Of a stretch of 64,000 nucleotides of DNA, positions 21,897 through 31,071 are shown one piece after another (the first letter of the stretch is position 1; each line of letters starts with the position of its first letter). The translations under genes were made by a program, and so were the position numbers. Under the pieces are notes generated by a model. The model had not been told where the DNA came from and did not search any database. It was given only the letters and a program-made list of their open reading frames with translations. This DNA is from Lichtheimia corymbifera B2541 (taxonomy: Eukaryota; Mucoromycota; Mucoromycetes; Mucorales; Lichtheimiaceae). The stretch is taken from NCBI GenBank assembly GCA_000697475.1, contig JNEU01001169.1, forward strand, positions 186,001 through 250,000, in the 5' to 3' direction.

Positions 21897-22448
21897 TTAC
21901 AATGATGTGGGTATAATCCAATCTCCTCTTCCGGCCTTCAAATTTCTATCCTTCCTTTCCTTCCAGATGCCAACCAGTGGATCACAAAGAATCATCAGGT
22001 GTCGTTGTGTCATTGTATTCTTGGTTGCTGCCATCATAGCATCTTCATCCAAATTTGTAAAAGTAGCTGTTGCATGCATTGACTTGAATGCTGCAGTATC
22101 ATCCATGGTGATAAATCCTCTCTTGTCAAAGATATAAGCCCTCGTTTCCATGCCATCCAATTCATCCAATCCATCATCATCCTCAGCCGTATCCACGTGT
22201 TCGTTACTGCTGACGACGAGCCATCTAGCCAAAGCAACATTCCAGGATTCCACATTACTGCACTTGATTGCATCCATCCATCCAAATCCAATATGTTGGT
22301 TGAAGATAGCCTTGATCGCTGCTGATATGCTTCCTTTTCCATCCAAGTGTTGATCTCTCTCTCTTTCTTGGTCATTTTCAGTGCAGCTCAATAAGGCGAA
22401 GAGTGCTTGTATTGCGGGATACTTGATAGCTGATATGGGACCATCCAT
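21897..22448 (-). CDS. Possible 183-residue protein in segmental copy B
   Basis: An uninterrupted minus-strand frame with a real ATG at 22448 lies inside segmental copy B. It reads MDGPISAIKYPAIQALFALL at its start and has an acidic stretch (DTAEDDDGLDELDG) and a TRAYIFDKRGFITMDDTAAF block. Related peptides can be recognised in copy A (KSAYIFDKRRCSAMDDIAVL) and in part in copy C (AIQAVFFWLSC), so this may be the best preserved member of a small family. I do not recognise the family. A non-coding origin remains equally possible because the copies carry indels that break the frame. Confidence 0.3.
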   Translation of the reverse strand: MDGPISAIKYPAIQALFALLSCTENDQERERDQHLDGKGSISAAIKAIFNQHIGFGWMDAIKCSNVESWNVALARWLVVSSNEHVDTAEDDDGLDELDGMETRAYIFDKRGFITMDDTAAFKSMHATATFTNLDEDAMMAATKNTMTQRHLMILCDPLVGIWKERKDRNLKAGRGDWIIPTSL

Positions 22449-22920
22449 TAGAAGTCGAATGCATCATTGCAAGTTGCCACACGTAAATAAAGCTGCCTTT
22501 ATACAATGTCTATCAGCTGTCCACGTGAAGAGGCCGCAAGTAACTTGAGACAATGGAGACCTTGCTAATGGCAGCTGCTGTTACGGGATGGTTGTGGCAG
22601 AGGAGCGTGTTGTAGTAGTAGCAGAGTGACAAGATTGTGAACGCTGCTTGAGACAATAAAGTCATTGCTAACAGTAACTGCTGGAATGAATGCTGTTTCG
22701 TTGATTGTGGCAATGGAGTGTGCAAGACAGTGTGTACTTTCAAGAAAGGGGTGTATTGAAGTGGGGTGCACACGCCATGAGCTTGCCATTCAGCTCAAGA
22801 CAATCGGATCAAGATATTCGTAGCATTGACATGATGGGTTGAAGCAGGACAATCGTTCGCAGGTGGTAGTTGTACTTGAATGGAGCAACAGTTGAGAATG
22901 GGAGAAGGAAGAGGCAAGAA
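22010..22920 (-). repeat. Segmental duplication copy B (inverted)
   Basis: Inverted counterpart of copy A. The conserved ATG with PWRV-like peptide start is at 22789 (MASSWRVHP). It is followed, at higher coordinates, by minus-orientation copies of the ~100-base repeat, mirroring the plus-orientation array in front of copy A. Confidence 0.65.
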
Positions 22921-22974
22921 ATTAAATAGGTCAGGCACCGTTCGACAGATGTATGCACACTATAAATTACTCCA

Positions 22975-23600
22975 CGACCTTGATTGCCTCTCTCAAACCT
23001 GAAACTTGCACACAAGATGCTCTAGGACATGCTGATCAACTTTGTCTTAATAACGAACCCACACTTCATTTGAAAATTTCGAAAGGGAGAGCATAATGTG
23101 GATTGACTATGAGGGATGGAAATTGGGAAAGCTCTGGATTTATGAAAAAGTCGATTAGTATGTAGTTTCTTGGGATTCCACATCTCGCACTTGAAACTTG
23201 GTCAGAAGGTACTCTCGTACATGCTGATCAACTTCATTCATTTAAAAACTGGACGGTTCATTATGAACATTTTGAATGCGGGCCAGCCCAAATGTAGGAG
23301 AAAGTAGGGTAGACGCTCCTGCTCCGCGAGATCGCCCACCTCGAACCTGAAACTTTCACACAACATCCTTTCGACCACGCCGAGCAATTTCGTTCTCATA
23401 AAGTCCCCAGAGTTCATTATGAAAACATTGAATGTAGGAGAGACGACGAAGGGATGGTAACATAAATGGGGTGTACGGCCGTGCGCGCCGATATTGCCCA
23501 TCGCGACCCCGAAACTTGGTCAGGAGGTGCTCTCGGGTATGCTGATCAACATCGTTCTCATAAAGCCTCTACACATCATTATGGAGATTTAGATATACAG
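22975..23600 (-). repeat. Array of four ~100-base repeats (minus orientation)
   Basis: Copies lie at about 22975-23090, 23165-23270, 23325-23440 and 23495-23600. They share CATGCTGATCAAC and GAAACTT with the plus-strand array at 18.4-19.4 kb in reverse complement. Together with copy B they form the mirror image of the 18.4-20.3 kb block. Confidence 0.65.
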
Positions 23601-23619
23601 GCACCTTTATGTTTTTATT

Positions 23620-24240
23620 ATGCTGTAAGTGTGATGCTATATGACAAGTGGTCTTTGCTCATTCTGAAGTACCTCGAGTCTCATAGAGCGGAAGGTGCGC
23701 AGGGGCGTGCTTGTGTAACACAGCTCATTTGCATGATACTTCACAATGAACAAACACCACTTGTCATATAGCATCACGTTTACAGCATATATAAAACATA
23801 AAGGTGCATGTATCTCTAAACTTTACAATGAAACGTGGGGTCTTCAATCGAACAAAGTTGCTCGGTTGGGTCAAGCGCACCTTGGGTGCAAGTTTCACGA
23901 TCAGGCTTGCCGATCTCAGATTCACCCAATGTCACCACCAGTGAAAGTGAACCAGGTCGACCTCTTGAATTTTTTTTTAGACGAGGCTGGTTGTGACAGT
24001 GCGAAATCTAGGATCGGCGAGCTCGATCGTGAAACTTGCACCCAAGGTGCGCTTCATCCAGCCGAGCAACTTTGTTCGACTGAAGATCCCACGTTTCATT
24101 GTAGAATTTTTAGTTATGGGCATCTTTGTGTTTTACATATGCTGTAAGCGTGATGCTATACGGCAAGTGGTCTTTGTTGATTGTCAAGTAGCTAGACCCT
24201 AATAGAGCCAAAGATCCAGAGAGGCGTATTTGTGTACCTG
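23620..24240. mobile_element. Foldback element 2 with an adjoining third arm
   Basis: Opposed arms at about 23738-23930 and 24005-24240 are closely related to foldback element 1, sharing TTCACAATGAACAAACACCA and TACAATGAAACGTGGGGTCT with reverse complements on the right arm. An additional right-arm copy at about 23620-23730 (GATGCTATATGACAAGTGGT) abuts it directly, suggesting nested insertion or tandem duplication. Confidence 0.55.
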
Positions 24241-24301
24241 AGTCAAAAAGTCAGCACTTCAGGGACCATGTATGATAGGTACGCAAACGCTATTTCCAAT
24301 G

Positions 24302-24654
24302 CATACATTGGCAGCTAACATGCACTTTTTCCCATTCCCAGCTTTTGCCCAATCTATTTGATGGGAACGATGCTCCTGCTCCAGACATTCATCTACATCA
24401 CTCAACTTCCTTGATCCGAGCTGATTTGAACGAGTTACGCTCAAACAAAGAGCATATCAACCCATACATGCAGCATGCACTATCTACCTCAACTGATGTC
24501 TCTTTATTTGAGAGTAACTCAGCCAAATCAGCACGGATCAAGACAATTGAATCATGGAAATGCTCGACTGGAGCAGGCGCATCATTCCCATCAAGAGGAT
24601 TGGGCAAAAGCTGGGAATGGAAAAAAAAAGTGCATGTTAGCTGCCAGTGTATGA
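24302..24654. repeat. Long near-perfect hairpin (inverted repeat, arms ~150 bases)
   Basis: The left arm (24302-24452) and right arm (24500-24654) are close reverse complements around a 47-base loop. Landmarks are CATTGGCAGCTAACATGCAC at left against GTGCATGTTAGCTGCCAGTG at right, and TTTTGCCCAATC against GATTGGGCAAAA. Because of this symmetry related peptides are readable on both strands (containing DGNDAPAP), so the open frames are not evidence of coding. Confidence 0.75.
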
Positions 24655-25469
24655 CCGTTATTGGATTGTCCATTAACTATCATGCATTCGCCCTTTCTGT
24701 TCGCCCCAATCAGATGTGCTCCATAAACACGCCCCTCTACAACTTCGGCTGTATTATGCTCTAGCTAGTTGAAACAACATCCAATAATAAGATGGTCAAG
24801 GTACATATGTGTACGATAATAAGGATTACTCATCACATGTGGATGTAGGAGGGGCGTGTTGCGTAAACCAATAATTTGGAGTTGTTGATTGAGCACGGAC
24901 ATCCCTGCTGAACAAGGCCCGCTCGAATGTTGTATAACCTTCGTAGTGTATCCGCAGATCCAGTAGTAGCATTCTTCTCTCAACTTCACTTTCATGTTTG
25001 TGCCTGACCTTATCCAAGTGCATTCCCCATTGTACCTGATAATCCATTCCTCCCTTCTTCGTTTGTATTATTGTCATCAATGAGCCATGTAGGTCAAGGT
25101 TCATAGTTCACAGCAATAGATGTATTATATAAAAACATCAACGTCCACTAGCTATAATGTTGAAAACATCTAGCTATGCGCCACCCCTGCAGATCCATTT
25201 CATTCCCATATACCCAAGGCGGGATACAATGACCATTAAGATGTCCCTCATCCTTCCCTTCATCTCCTGACCGTTGTAGATCCTCCATGTCATCCAGGAT
25301 AAGTAGCCCCTTGTGCCTTCGTGTTTGTGTCGATGAATCTTGTGGATAAGAATACACGATCCATTCTATGCCGCCAAGTGCTTCCAACCACAAGCTCATA
25401 CAACGTCTCTGCATCAATATCTGAAAGGTCCAAGCGTTCCAATGTCACCCACACCTTCACACTGCCATA
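24655..25469. other. Region with weak minus-strand frames
   Basis: A minus-strand frame from an ATG at 25104 to 24826 (92 residues) and frames at 25148-25499 continue past the recognisable part of copy C, ending with WRIARCFQHYS. They may be remnants of the copy C gene or chance. No domain is recognised. Confidence 0.25.
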
Positions 25470-26140
25470 CAATCCGTCATCATCCTCAGCCGAATGCACG
25501 TGGCATGATCCATCGTTCCCGCTGACGAAGCGCCATGCAACAACAAGCTACGTTGGAGAATTCCCGCCACTGCACTTGATTGCATCCATCCATCAAACCC
25601 GGTATGTTGATTGAAAAGAGCCATGTGATCGCTGCTGATATGTTTCCTTTCGCATCCTGCTGTTGATCCATCTCTTTCTTGGTCATTTTAATTGCAGCTC
25701 AACCAAAAGAAGACTGCTTGTATGGCGGGGGTACTCGATAGCTGATATGACATCATCCATTGGGATCTGTATGTGCCAAAGCAAAGCGTCCCACGTAGAT
25801 AAAGCTGCTTCCATACAATGGCCATATGCTGTTCACGTAAAAAAGGCTGTAAGCCAGGTTGCTGCCAAGTAACGAAGGCTGCTTGAGATAATGGTGTAAA
25901 GGGCACGGTAATAGCAACTGCTGGAATGAAAGCTGTTACGTTTGGTTGTGGTAGAGGATTGTACAAGAGAAGGTGGACTGTTGTAATGTGGTGCACACGC
26001 CATGGACGTGCCATTCAGTCAAAGACAGTCGGATCAAGACAGTTGTAGGATTGACATGATAGGTTGAAGCAGGGCAATCTTTCGCAGGTAGTAGTTGTGC
26101 TTGAGAATGGGGGAGAGGAGGCAGGAAGAAGTGAGTGGAA
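25470..26140 (-). repeat. Segmental duplication copy C (inverted, partial)
   Basis: Third, shorter copy of the block seen at 19.4 and 22.0 kb. The conserved ATG is at 26014 (MARPWRVHH), preceded as in the other copies by CATGATAGGTTGAAGCAGGG in plus orientation. Similarity fades below about 25470. Confidence 0.6.
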
Positions 26141-26520
26141 GAGCTGGAAATAAAATGCCTTGTCTTTGTTTGAGTATTGCTCAGTCTAATCCTCTCTCAG
26201 TCTAATCCTCTCATATCAAGAAAGTTGAAGGATGAAAATGATGGGCTGGAGCAGGACAATCCGTTTGTATACAATATTGAGCTTTTTATATCTGCTTGTC
26301 GATGTCAGTAATGGATCAGCATGCACGGATATAGCAGGTGCAGTGGCACACGGCGTCGCTGTTAGCTGCACGTCTCTCCGCATCGGCGTCGGCACGATAG
26401 TTTCGTACCACAATAGGAGGTGTCAGTTTGCATGATTGCCATGACAACACAGTTATTACTTTCCCTTCTACTTGCCCACATGTGCAAAAAGAGACGACGT
26501 CTTTAGGCAGAGATTAGCCT
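26141..26520. other. Intergenic, no gene seen
   Basis: No supported gene. ATTGCCATGACAAC near 26437 resembles an imperfect RFX X-box. Confidence 0.3.
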
Positions 26521-26654
26521 GCAAAACGCGCTACGCGAAACGCGCTGAGTATAAAAGGAAATTGGACGAAAAAACGCGAAAAAAGCACGTAAAAAAATCA
26601 CGCTGGGGTTGAAAAATTGCGCGTTTGAAAGAGCGCCCGTCTCCGTTATAAAAG
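26521..26654 (+). promoter_or_regulatory. Promoter-like segment with clustered ACGCG boxes and two TATA boxes
   Basis: ACGCG occurs at 26526, 26533, 26540 and 26574 and on the opposite strand at 26620-26624. TATAAAAGG lies at 26550-26558 and TATAAAAG at 26647-26654. ACGCG is the core of the MBF-type G1/S box in ascomycetes. No protein start follows, so the promoter may serve a non-coding transcript. Confidence 0.5.
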
Positions 26655-27145
26655 AAAGCCATTTTCCTCTGAGGCGCAGTATCCTCCTTTCTCTTGCCCG
26701 GTAAGTCTTATATTATTTCATTCATCTCTTGGTACTGTGTACTCATACAGTTTTTGTTAGAACAAGTTGACTGGAGTGGCCTGCACAGGGGTTTTTTTCC
26801 TTAGCCTTTGCCGCGTAACAAAGATAAGGTTTTTTCCCCTTCTTCGTAACCCCTCCGCCTGAAAGTATTCATGTTGCGCTGGTCGTATTCATGGATGCTC
26901 TTGGGTCGTAGCATGACTGGATGTTATTCGCTAAGCGTGTTCTGGTCATTGTTGCAGGAGTGGAGTTTCCACCTTGCTCCTTGAGAGGTTGGTGTAGTGA
27001 GTCCTTTACCTCGCAGTTGACAGGGAGTAAGGCTACGCTAGCGCAACAGACGTGAAGCGGTTCCCCTTCTGCAATGAGGAAAGATGAGGCGCCGTCTGCT
27101 GGAGTGTTGCGTTATACCAGCAGTTCTGAGCCGCCGCCAAAATAT
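26655..27145 (+). ncRNA. Candidate spliced or structured non-coding transcript
   Basis: Downstream of the TATA boxes there is no credible protein frame. A consensus donor (CCCG|GTAAGTC at 26700/26701) and a TTGCAG acceptor (ending 26957) could define a 257-base intron. The following sequence is unusually GC rich for the window and has hairpin potential, for example TCTGCTGG (near 27098) with CCAGCAG (near 27118). No known RNA family could be matched by eye. Confidence is low because transcription and structure were not tested. Confidence 0.25.
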
Positions 27146-27691
27146 GAAATGATAATGGTAGTATTAGAAGGTGGTGGTAGTATTAGAAGGAGTCCCCCAC
27201 ATCAGTAATAGATCACCCACTTGCCCTTCTTCACTATAACAAAAGCAACATTGTATGCTAATAAATCATCCTTATTACAATATACACGTTTATTGTTATC
27301 ATTGCATGCATACATCTCTATGATCTCTATGTCTGCATTGATGTATGTGGCACATGCAGCGGGAATGGTATCATGGCAACCAAGGCTGGTGGAGACGTAT
27401 TGACGATCCTTTGTCACGATGAGTAAACGAACGACCAACCTCACCTCTCCAACAAGAGTGCTGACGTAGTTTTCAAGGACACAAGAACAAGAAAAGTTGA
27501 GGAATGAGAGTACGCAATCAAGGCTGCAAGGATCTTACTGACATGGAGGCACCGATCAGCAGCGTCTTTGACTGTGAATGTTGTCAAAAGATATAGTGGC
27601 TCAGGACTGCTGGTTGTTTGTATGGCAGCAAATGGGATTTTGAGACACACACCACTGCACAGGCTTTTTCCTTCTCCGTTCGTTACTCGCC
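27146..27691. other. Intergenic, no gene seen
   Basis: It contains a short direct repeat of GTAGTATTAGAAGG (near 27156 and 27177). Minus-strand frames here lack splice or domain support. The 3' part is the promoter of the RNase H2 gene. Confidence 0.3.
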
Positions 27692-29010
27692 ATGACGATT
27701 GAAGACGAGCCGACCTACATTTTACCATCGGTGAAGGTGCCTTTATCCGACAGCTACACTTACGCAAGTCCAGTTCCTCAATCGTTGATCGATTCAAAAG
27801 AGCCATGTGTTTTGGGCGTTGACGAAGCCGGTCGCGGTCCCTGTTTGGGTAGGTTGATATTCTTTGGCGCGTACATCAGCTTATTGATATGGTACCTTAT
27901 GAATGTAGGCCCCATGGTGTATGCTGTATGCTATTATCCCTTATCGCGACATGAGGAATTCAAAGAGCTTGGATTTGATGGTATGCAGGATGATTGATGG
28001 TGATGGCTCAAGAGAGAGAGGATGTTGGTGGCTGATGTATGGATTGGTGATATCTAGATTCGAAAAAGCTGACAGAAGAACGACGAGTCAACCTCGCTCA
28101 AGTGATTGAAAAGAATCTGGATTGGGTTGGTTGGGCAGTTCAAGTCATTTCCCCTCGAGATATCTCTTGCAACATGTATTCCCGGTATGATCACGTGGTT
28201 CTTTTTGGGTAAAAGGAAACAAGCCAACATGTTTGATTGATAGACCGCCTTACAACTTGAATGAAATGGCACATGATGCGACCATGCATTTGATCCGACT
28301 AGTATTGAACTCTCAAGTACAAGTGAACGAGGTAAGAAAAACGTGCTGGGAAAGAAAAGCGAGTAACTCAAACGAGATACACCCTGTTGCACGTAGATCT
28401 ATGTGGATCCTGTAGGTCCGTCACAGTCGTACAAGGCCAAACTATCTCGATATTTCCCCGGCATTCAATTCACTATTGAACCTCGTGCTGATTCGCTTTA
28501 CCCATCAGTAAGTGCGGCGAGTATTTGTGCCAAGGTAACACGTGATCAGATTCTGGAGCATTGGATATGGACCGAGTCAGATCTTGAGGGCAAGGTTTCA
28601 AAATCCTTTGGATCGGGTTATCCTTCAGGTATTAAAATCGATGTTATGCAGCGAATTAAGGCTAACTTTAACGATGCAACTAGATCCTAATACGGTCAAG
28701 TGGCTCGATGAAAATGAAGATCCCTTTTTCGGCTTCCCTAGTTTGATACGATTCAGCTGGAAAACGATCTCTAACCGTATGGATGAGACTAGTGTGGTTG
28801 AATGGTATGTCGTTTGAAGCCTTTGTCAAGTGTAACGCTAAATTGACTTGTGTATCCAGGTCGGAAGATGAAGATGAAGATGAGAAGCAGAAAAGGAAAC
28901 GTAAACGAGGTGGTCAGCAAAGCACGCCCTCACCGCCACCACCAAAGCCTGTATACCAACGTAGTAGAATCAACCAATCCTTCAGCCTAGAAGCCGTGCA
29001 CACCCTGTGA
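27692..29010 (+). CDS. RNH201: Ribonuclease H2 catalytic subunit A
   Basis: Seven exons (27692-27848, 27909-27980, 28058-28184, 28244-28331, 28397-28628, 28684-28804, 28860-29010) give 315 residues. The type 2 RNase H signature is complete: [12 protein letters not shown] with the catalytic Asp at about 44, [20 protein letters not shown], and [20 protein letters not shown]. The enzyme removes single ribonucleotides and RNA strands from DNA in the nucleus, with partners B and C. An acidic then basic tail ([18 protein letters not shown]), probably a nuclear localisation signal, is encoded by the last exon. The exon 5/6 junction replaces a readable but non-family continuation in the 55-base intron. 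Confidence 0.93.
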
Positions 29011-29519
29011 AAGACTCTGATGTTGGAATTCTCGCCCCATTTTCCCATTCCTTTTCCCTTGTCATACAATCAAACTTTATAACTTTGTATATACAGTTTT
29101 TCATGCCATCTGTCAATAAGTTTTCGTCTTTGTGCAACCCATGACAACGTGCCACATAACAATAATGTTATCCTTTAGCGGGTGATTCAAGAATAAAAAT
29201 TGACCAACCATTTATATTATATTGTGCAAGAAAAGAGATACACAACACACATCACTGGCAACACATACCTATGTATCAGCACGTTCACATTACTGCAACA
29301 ATCGATCATGCTTTAAACCTAGCCACCTTACACAGGCTCAATATGTAGGCACAGACTTTTCATTGAGCTATATAAGCCGACAACGTGTTGCATTTTGGCT
29401 TTTGTTTTTTTTTATTCCTTCCCCCATCACACCCACCGCTTCTTCATTGGCACTACGCTGTACTTGTTTCTTTCTCGTGTACACGCATCATCCATTTTGT
29501 CGCCCTCATCATTATATTA
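29011..29519. promoter_or_regulatory. Promoter region of the zinc-ribbon gene
   Basis: TATATAAG at 29369-29376 lies about 144 bases upstream of the ATG at 29520, followed by a T/C-rich leader. The first ~90 bases are the 3' flank of the RNase H2 gene. Confidence 0.5.
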
Positions 29520-29924
29520 ATGGATGGCAAAAAGAATATCGCCAAACTGAAACGCCAATTCAAGCGTTTGATGAAGAATCCATTTCATCGACATCGACGA
29601 CGTAAAGGCAAAGAGCCAGCAACCGGAAAGGCATCGTCATCATCATCATCATCATCAGCGTCATCCTATTCGAGTCAACAACAACAAAAACAATCGACAT
29701 CACGTCCTCGACGAATCGCTACCCGGATTCTCGGATTACACAACAAATTTTGGCGTCGTCAACAAACCGTGGCAGTATGTGGTTGTGGACGTCCACTTAA
29801 AGCAGGATGGAATTGTTCGAATTGTCGACTTGTATGCCCGAATTGTCAGCGTGCCCTGAGTGATGGTGAGAAATGCAGCCGCTGTTATCCGCCATCATTA
29901 GAAGAGGATTTGCCGATGTCATAG
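29520..29924 (+). CDS. Small zinc-ribbon-like protein
   Basis: Single-exon frame of 134 residues. The N-terminal half is strongly basic (LKRQFKRLMKNPFHRHRRRK) and then Ser/Gln rich. The C-terminal ~45 residues contain ordered cysteine pairs: VCGCGRPLKAGWNCSNCRLV, CPNCQRALSDGEKCSRC. The pattern CxC-x9-CxxC-x4-CxxC-x9-CxxC suggests two zinc ribbons back to back. I do not recognise a named family. The basic region could bind nucleic acid or direct nuclear entry; this is inference. A TATA box and compact leader indicate a functional gene. Confidence 0.65.
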   Translation: MDGKKNIAKLKRQFKRLMKNPFHRHRRRKGKEPATGKASSSSSSSSASSYSSQQQQKQSTSRPRRIATRILGLHNKFWRRQQTVAVCGCGRPLKAGWNCSNCRLVCPNCQRALSDGEKCSRCYPPSLEEDLPMS

Positions 29925-31071
29925 GGTGGTGTTATTGAAGCATCATCATCATGATCATCACCATCAGTCAGCAGCAGTAGCAGCAGCAGACCAAATGCCT
30001 ACAAGTGACAAGGACGACTTTATCAATCAACAATGGCACCACTTGTAGCCTCCAATTTTTATACCAGTTTCGTTTTCTCCTCCTTCTATCACCACAGCGT
30101 CATCCATTCCCCCAACAACTACGTATACAAGAGAACTATCACCTTATCCCTGTACCATTTGCCATCTATGTATATTTATAGTCTAGATTTCTTTTTGCTT
30201 GCCCACCTCATCAAAATGTGGCTGCTCTTTTTATTTATCTATATATCCTTTTTTATGATGGCGAGCAACCTTTAGATATTGCCGCTGTACAAATAACTTT
30301 TCAAGCTTTTACTTGGAGGATATCATTCATGAATGATTGTTGGGAAACCCATTTATCCGTTTAGAAATTGTATCCGAGCACATATTATGCAAGCATCCAG
30401 CAAGCTTTACCTGTTTCTGATCTTGATGCTGGATGTGGTGGGGGATTTTGTGGGGGGAGATGAATCGGAAGATGCAAAAAAGGCAAATGTTGACTGGAGA
30501 TAGATGATGGGAGAGTGTACAAGGCGGGTTCTTTGTCGTCATGTTAGGAGCGCAAGAAATGGCATGATTTGGGTGCGTTGGGAGGGTCAAATAAAAAGGT
30601 GCAACAAGGAAGAAATATTTGTGCTATCACCGCAACTGCTATTTTCCCTCGGGCCAGCCTACCGTCTTTAGCAAGAGTCAGCACTCTGCTGGAATCCACA
30701 ACTGTGTATTACATTATGCGTAACGAGTGCCAGCAATCTGGACTTGTTCATGTGCATCCTCACGTAATTCTTATATAGGCAACAAGGAAACCATGTACAT
30801 GTCCCTGGATCCCTCAAAGACAATTCAAGTATGCACAAAGCTTATATATATTATTACATGTCTTATTATACAATGTGGGTGGATGAGCTAATGATGCTAA
30901 GGGTATGATGTGAAAATATTAATTGCAGATGGATTAAAACACGTCTACTGATCCGTTGCCTTTGGAATGGAGGCACCAGGTAATAAAATGAACGCCTTAC
31001 AATCGGGCTCTTGTAGGCTGGTCGGAAAGAAGCCATCGTTGATAACTTTGGACATCGCTGATATGATCCAT
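29925..31071. other. Intergenic, no gene seen
   Basis: About 1.1 kb without a supportable gene. Trinucleotide runs (CAT/ATC and AGC) lie near 29940-29990. Confidence 0.4.

Noticed and set aside
24345..24764. 139-residue plus-strand frame and 91-residue minus-strand frame as genes
   Set aside because: Both are produced by the near-perfect hairpin symmetry; each arm reads similarly on opposite strands.
27050..27110. GAGGAAAG as the CR-I box of RNase P or MRP RNA
   Set aside because: Only eight bases match; the expected 3' CR-V partner and P4 pairing were not found in order.
29940..30000. Trinucleotide runs as a CRISPR or tandem-repeat array
   Set aside because: They are simple microsatellites without spacer structure; no CRISPR arrays are expected or seen in this eukaryotic window.
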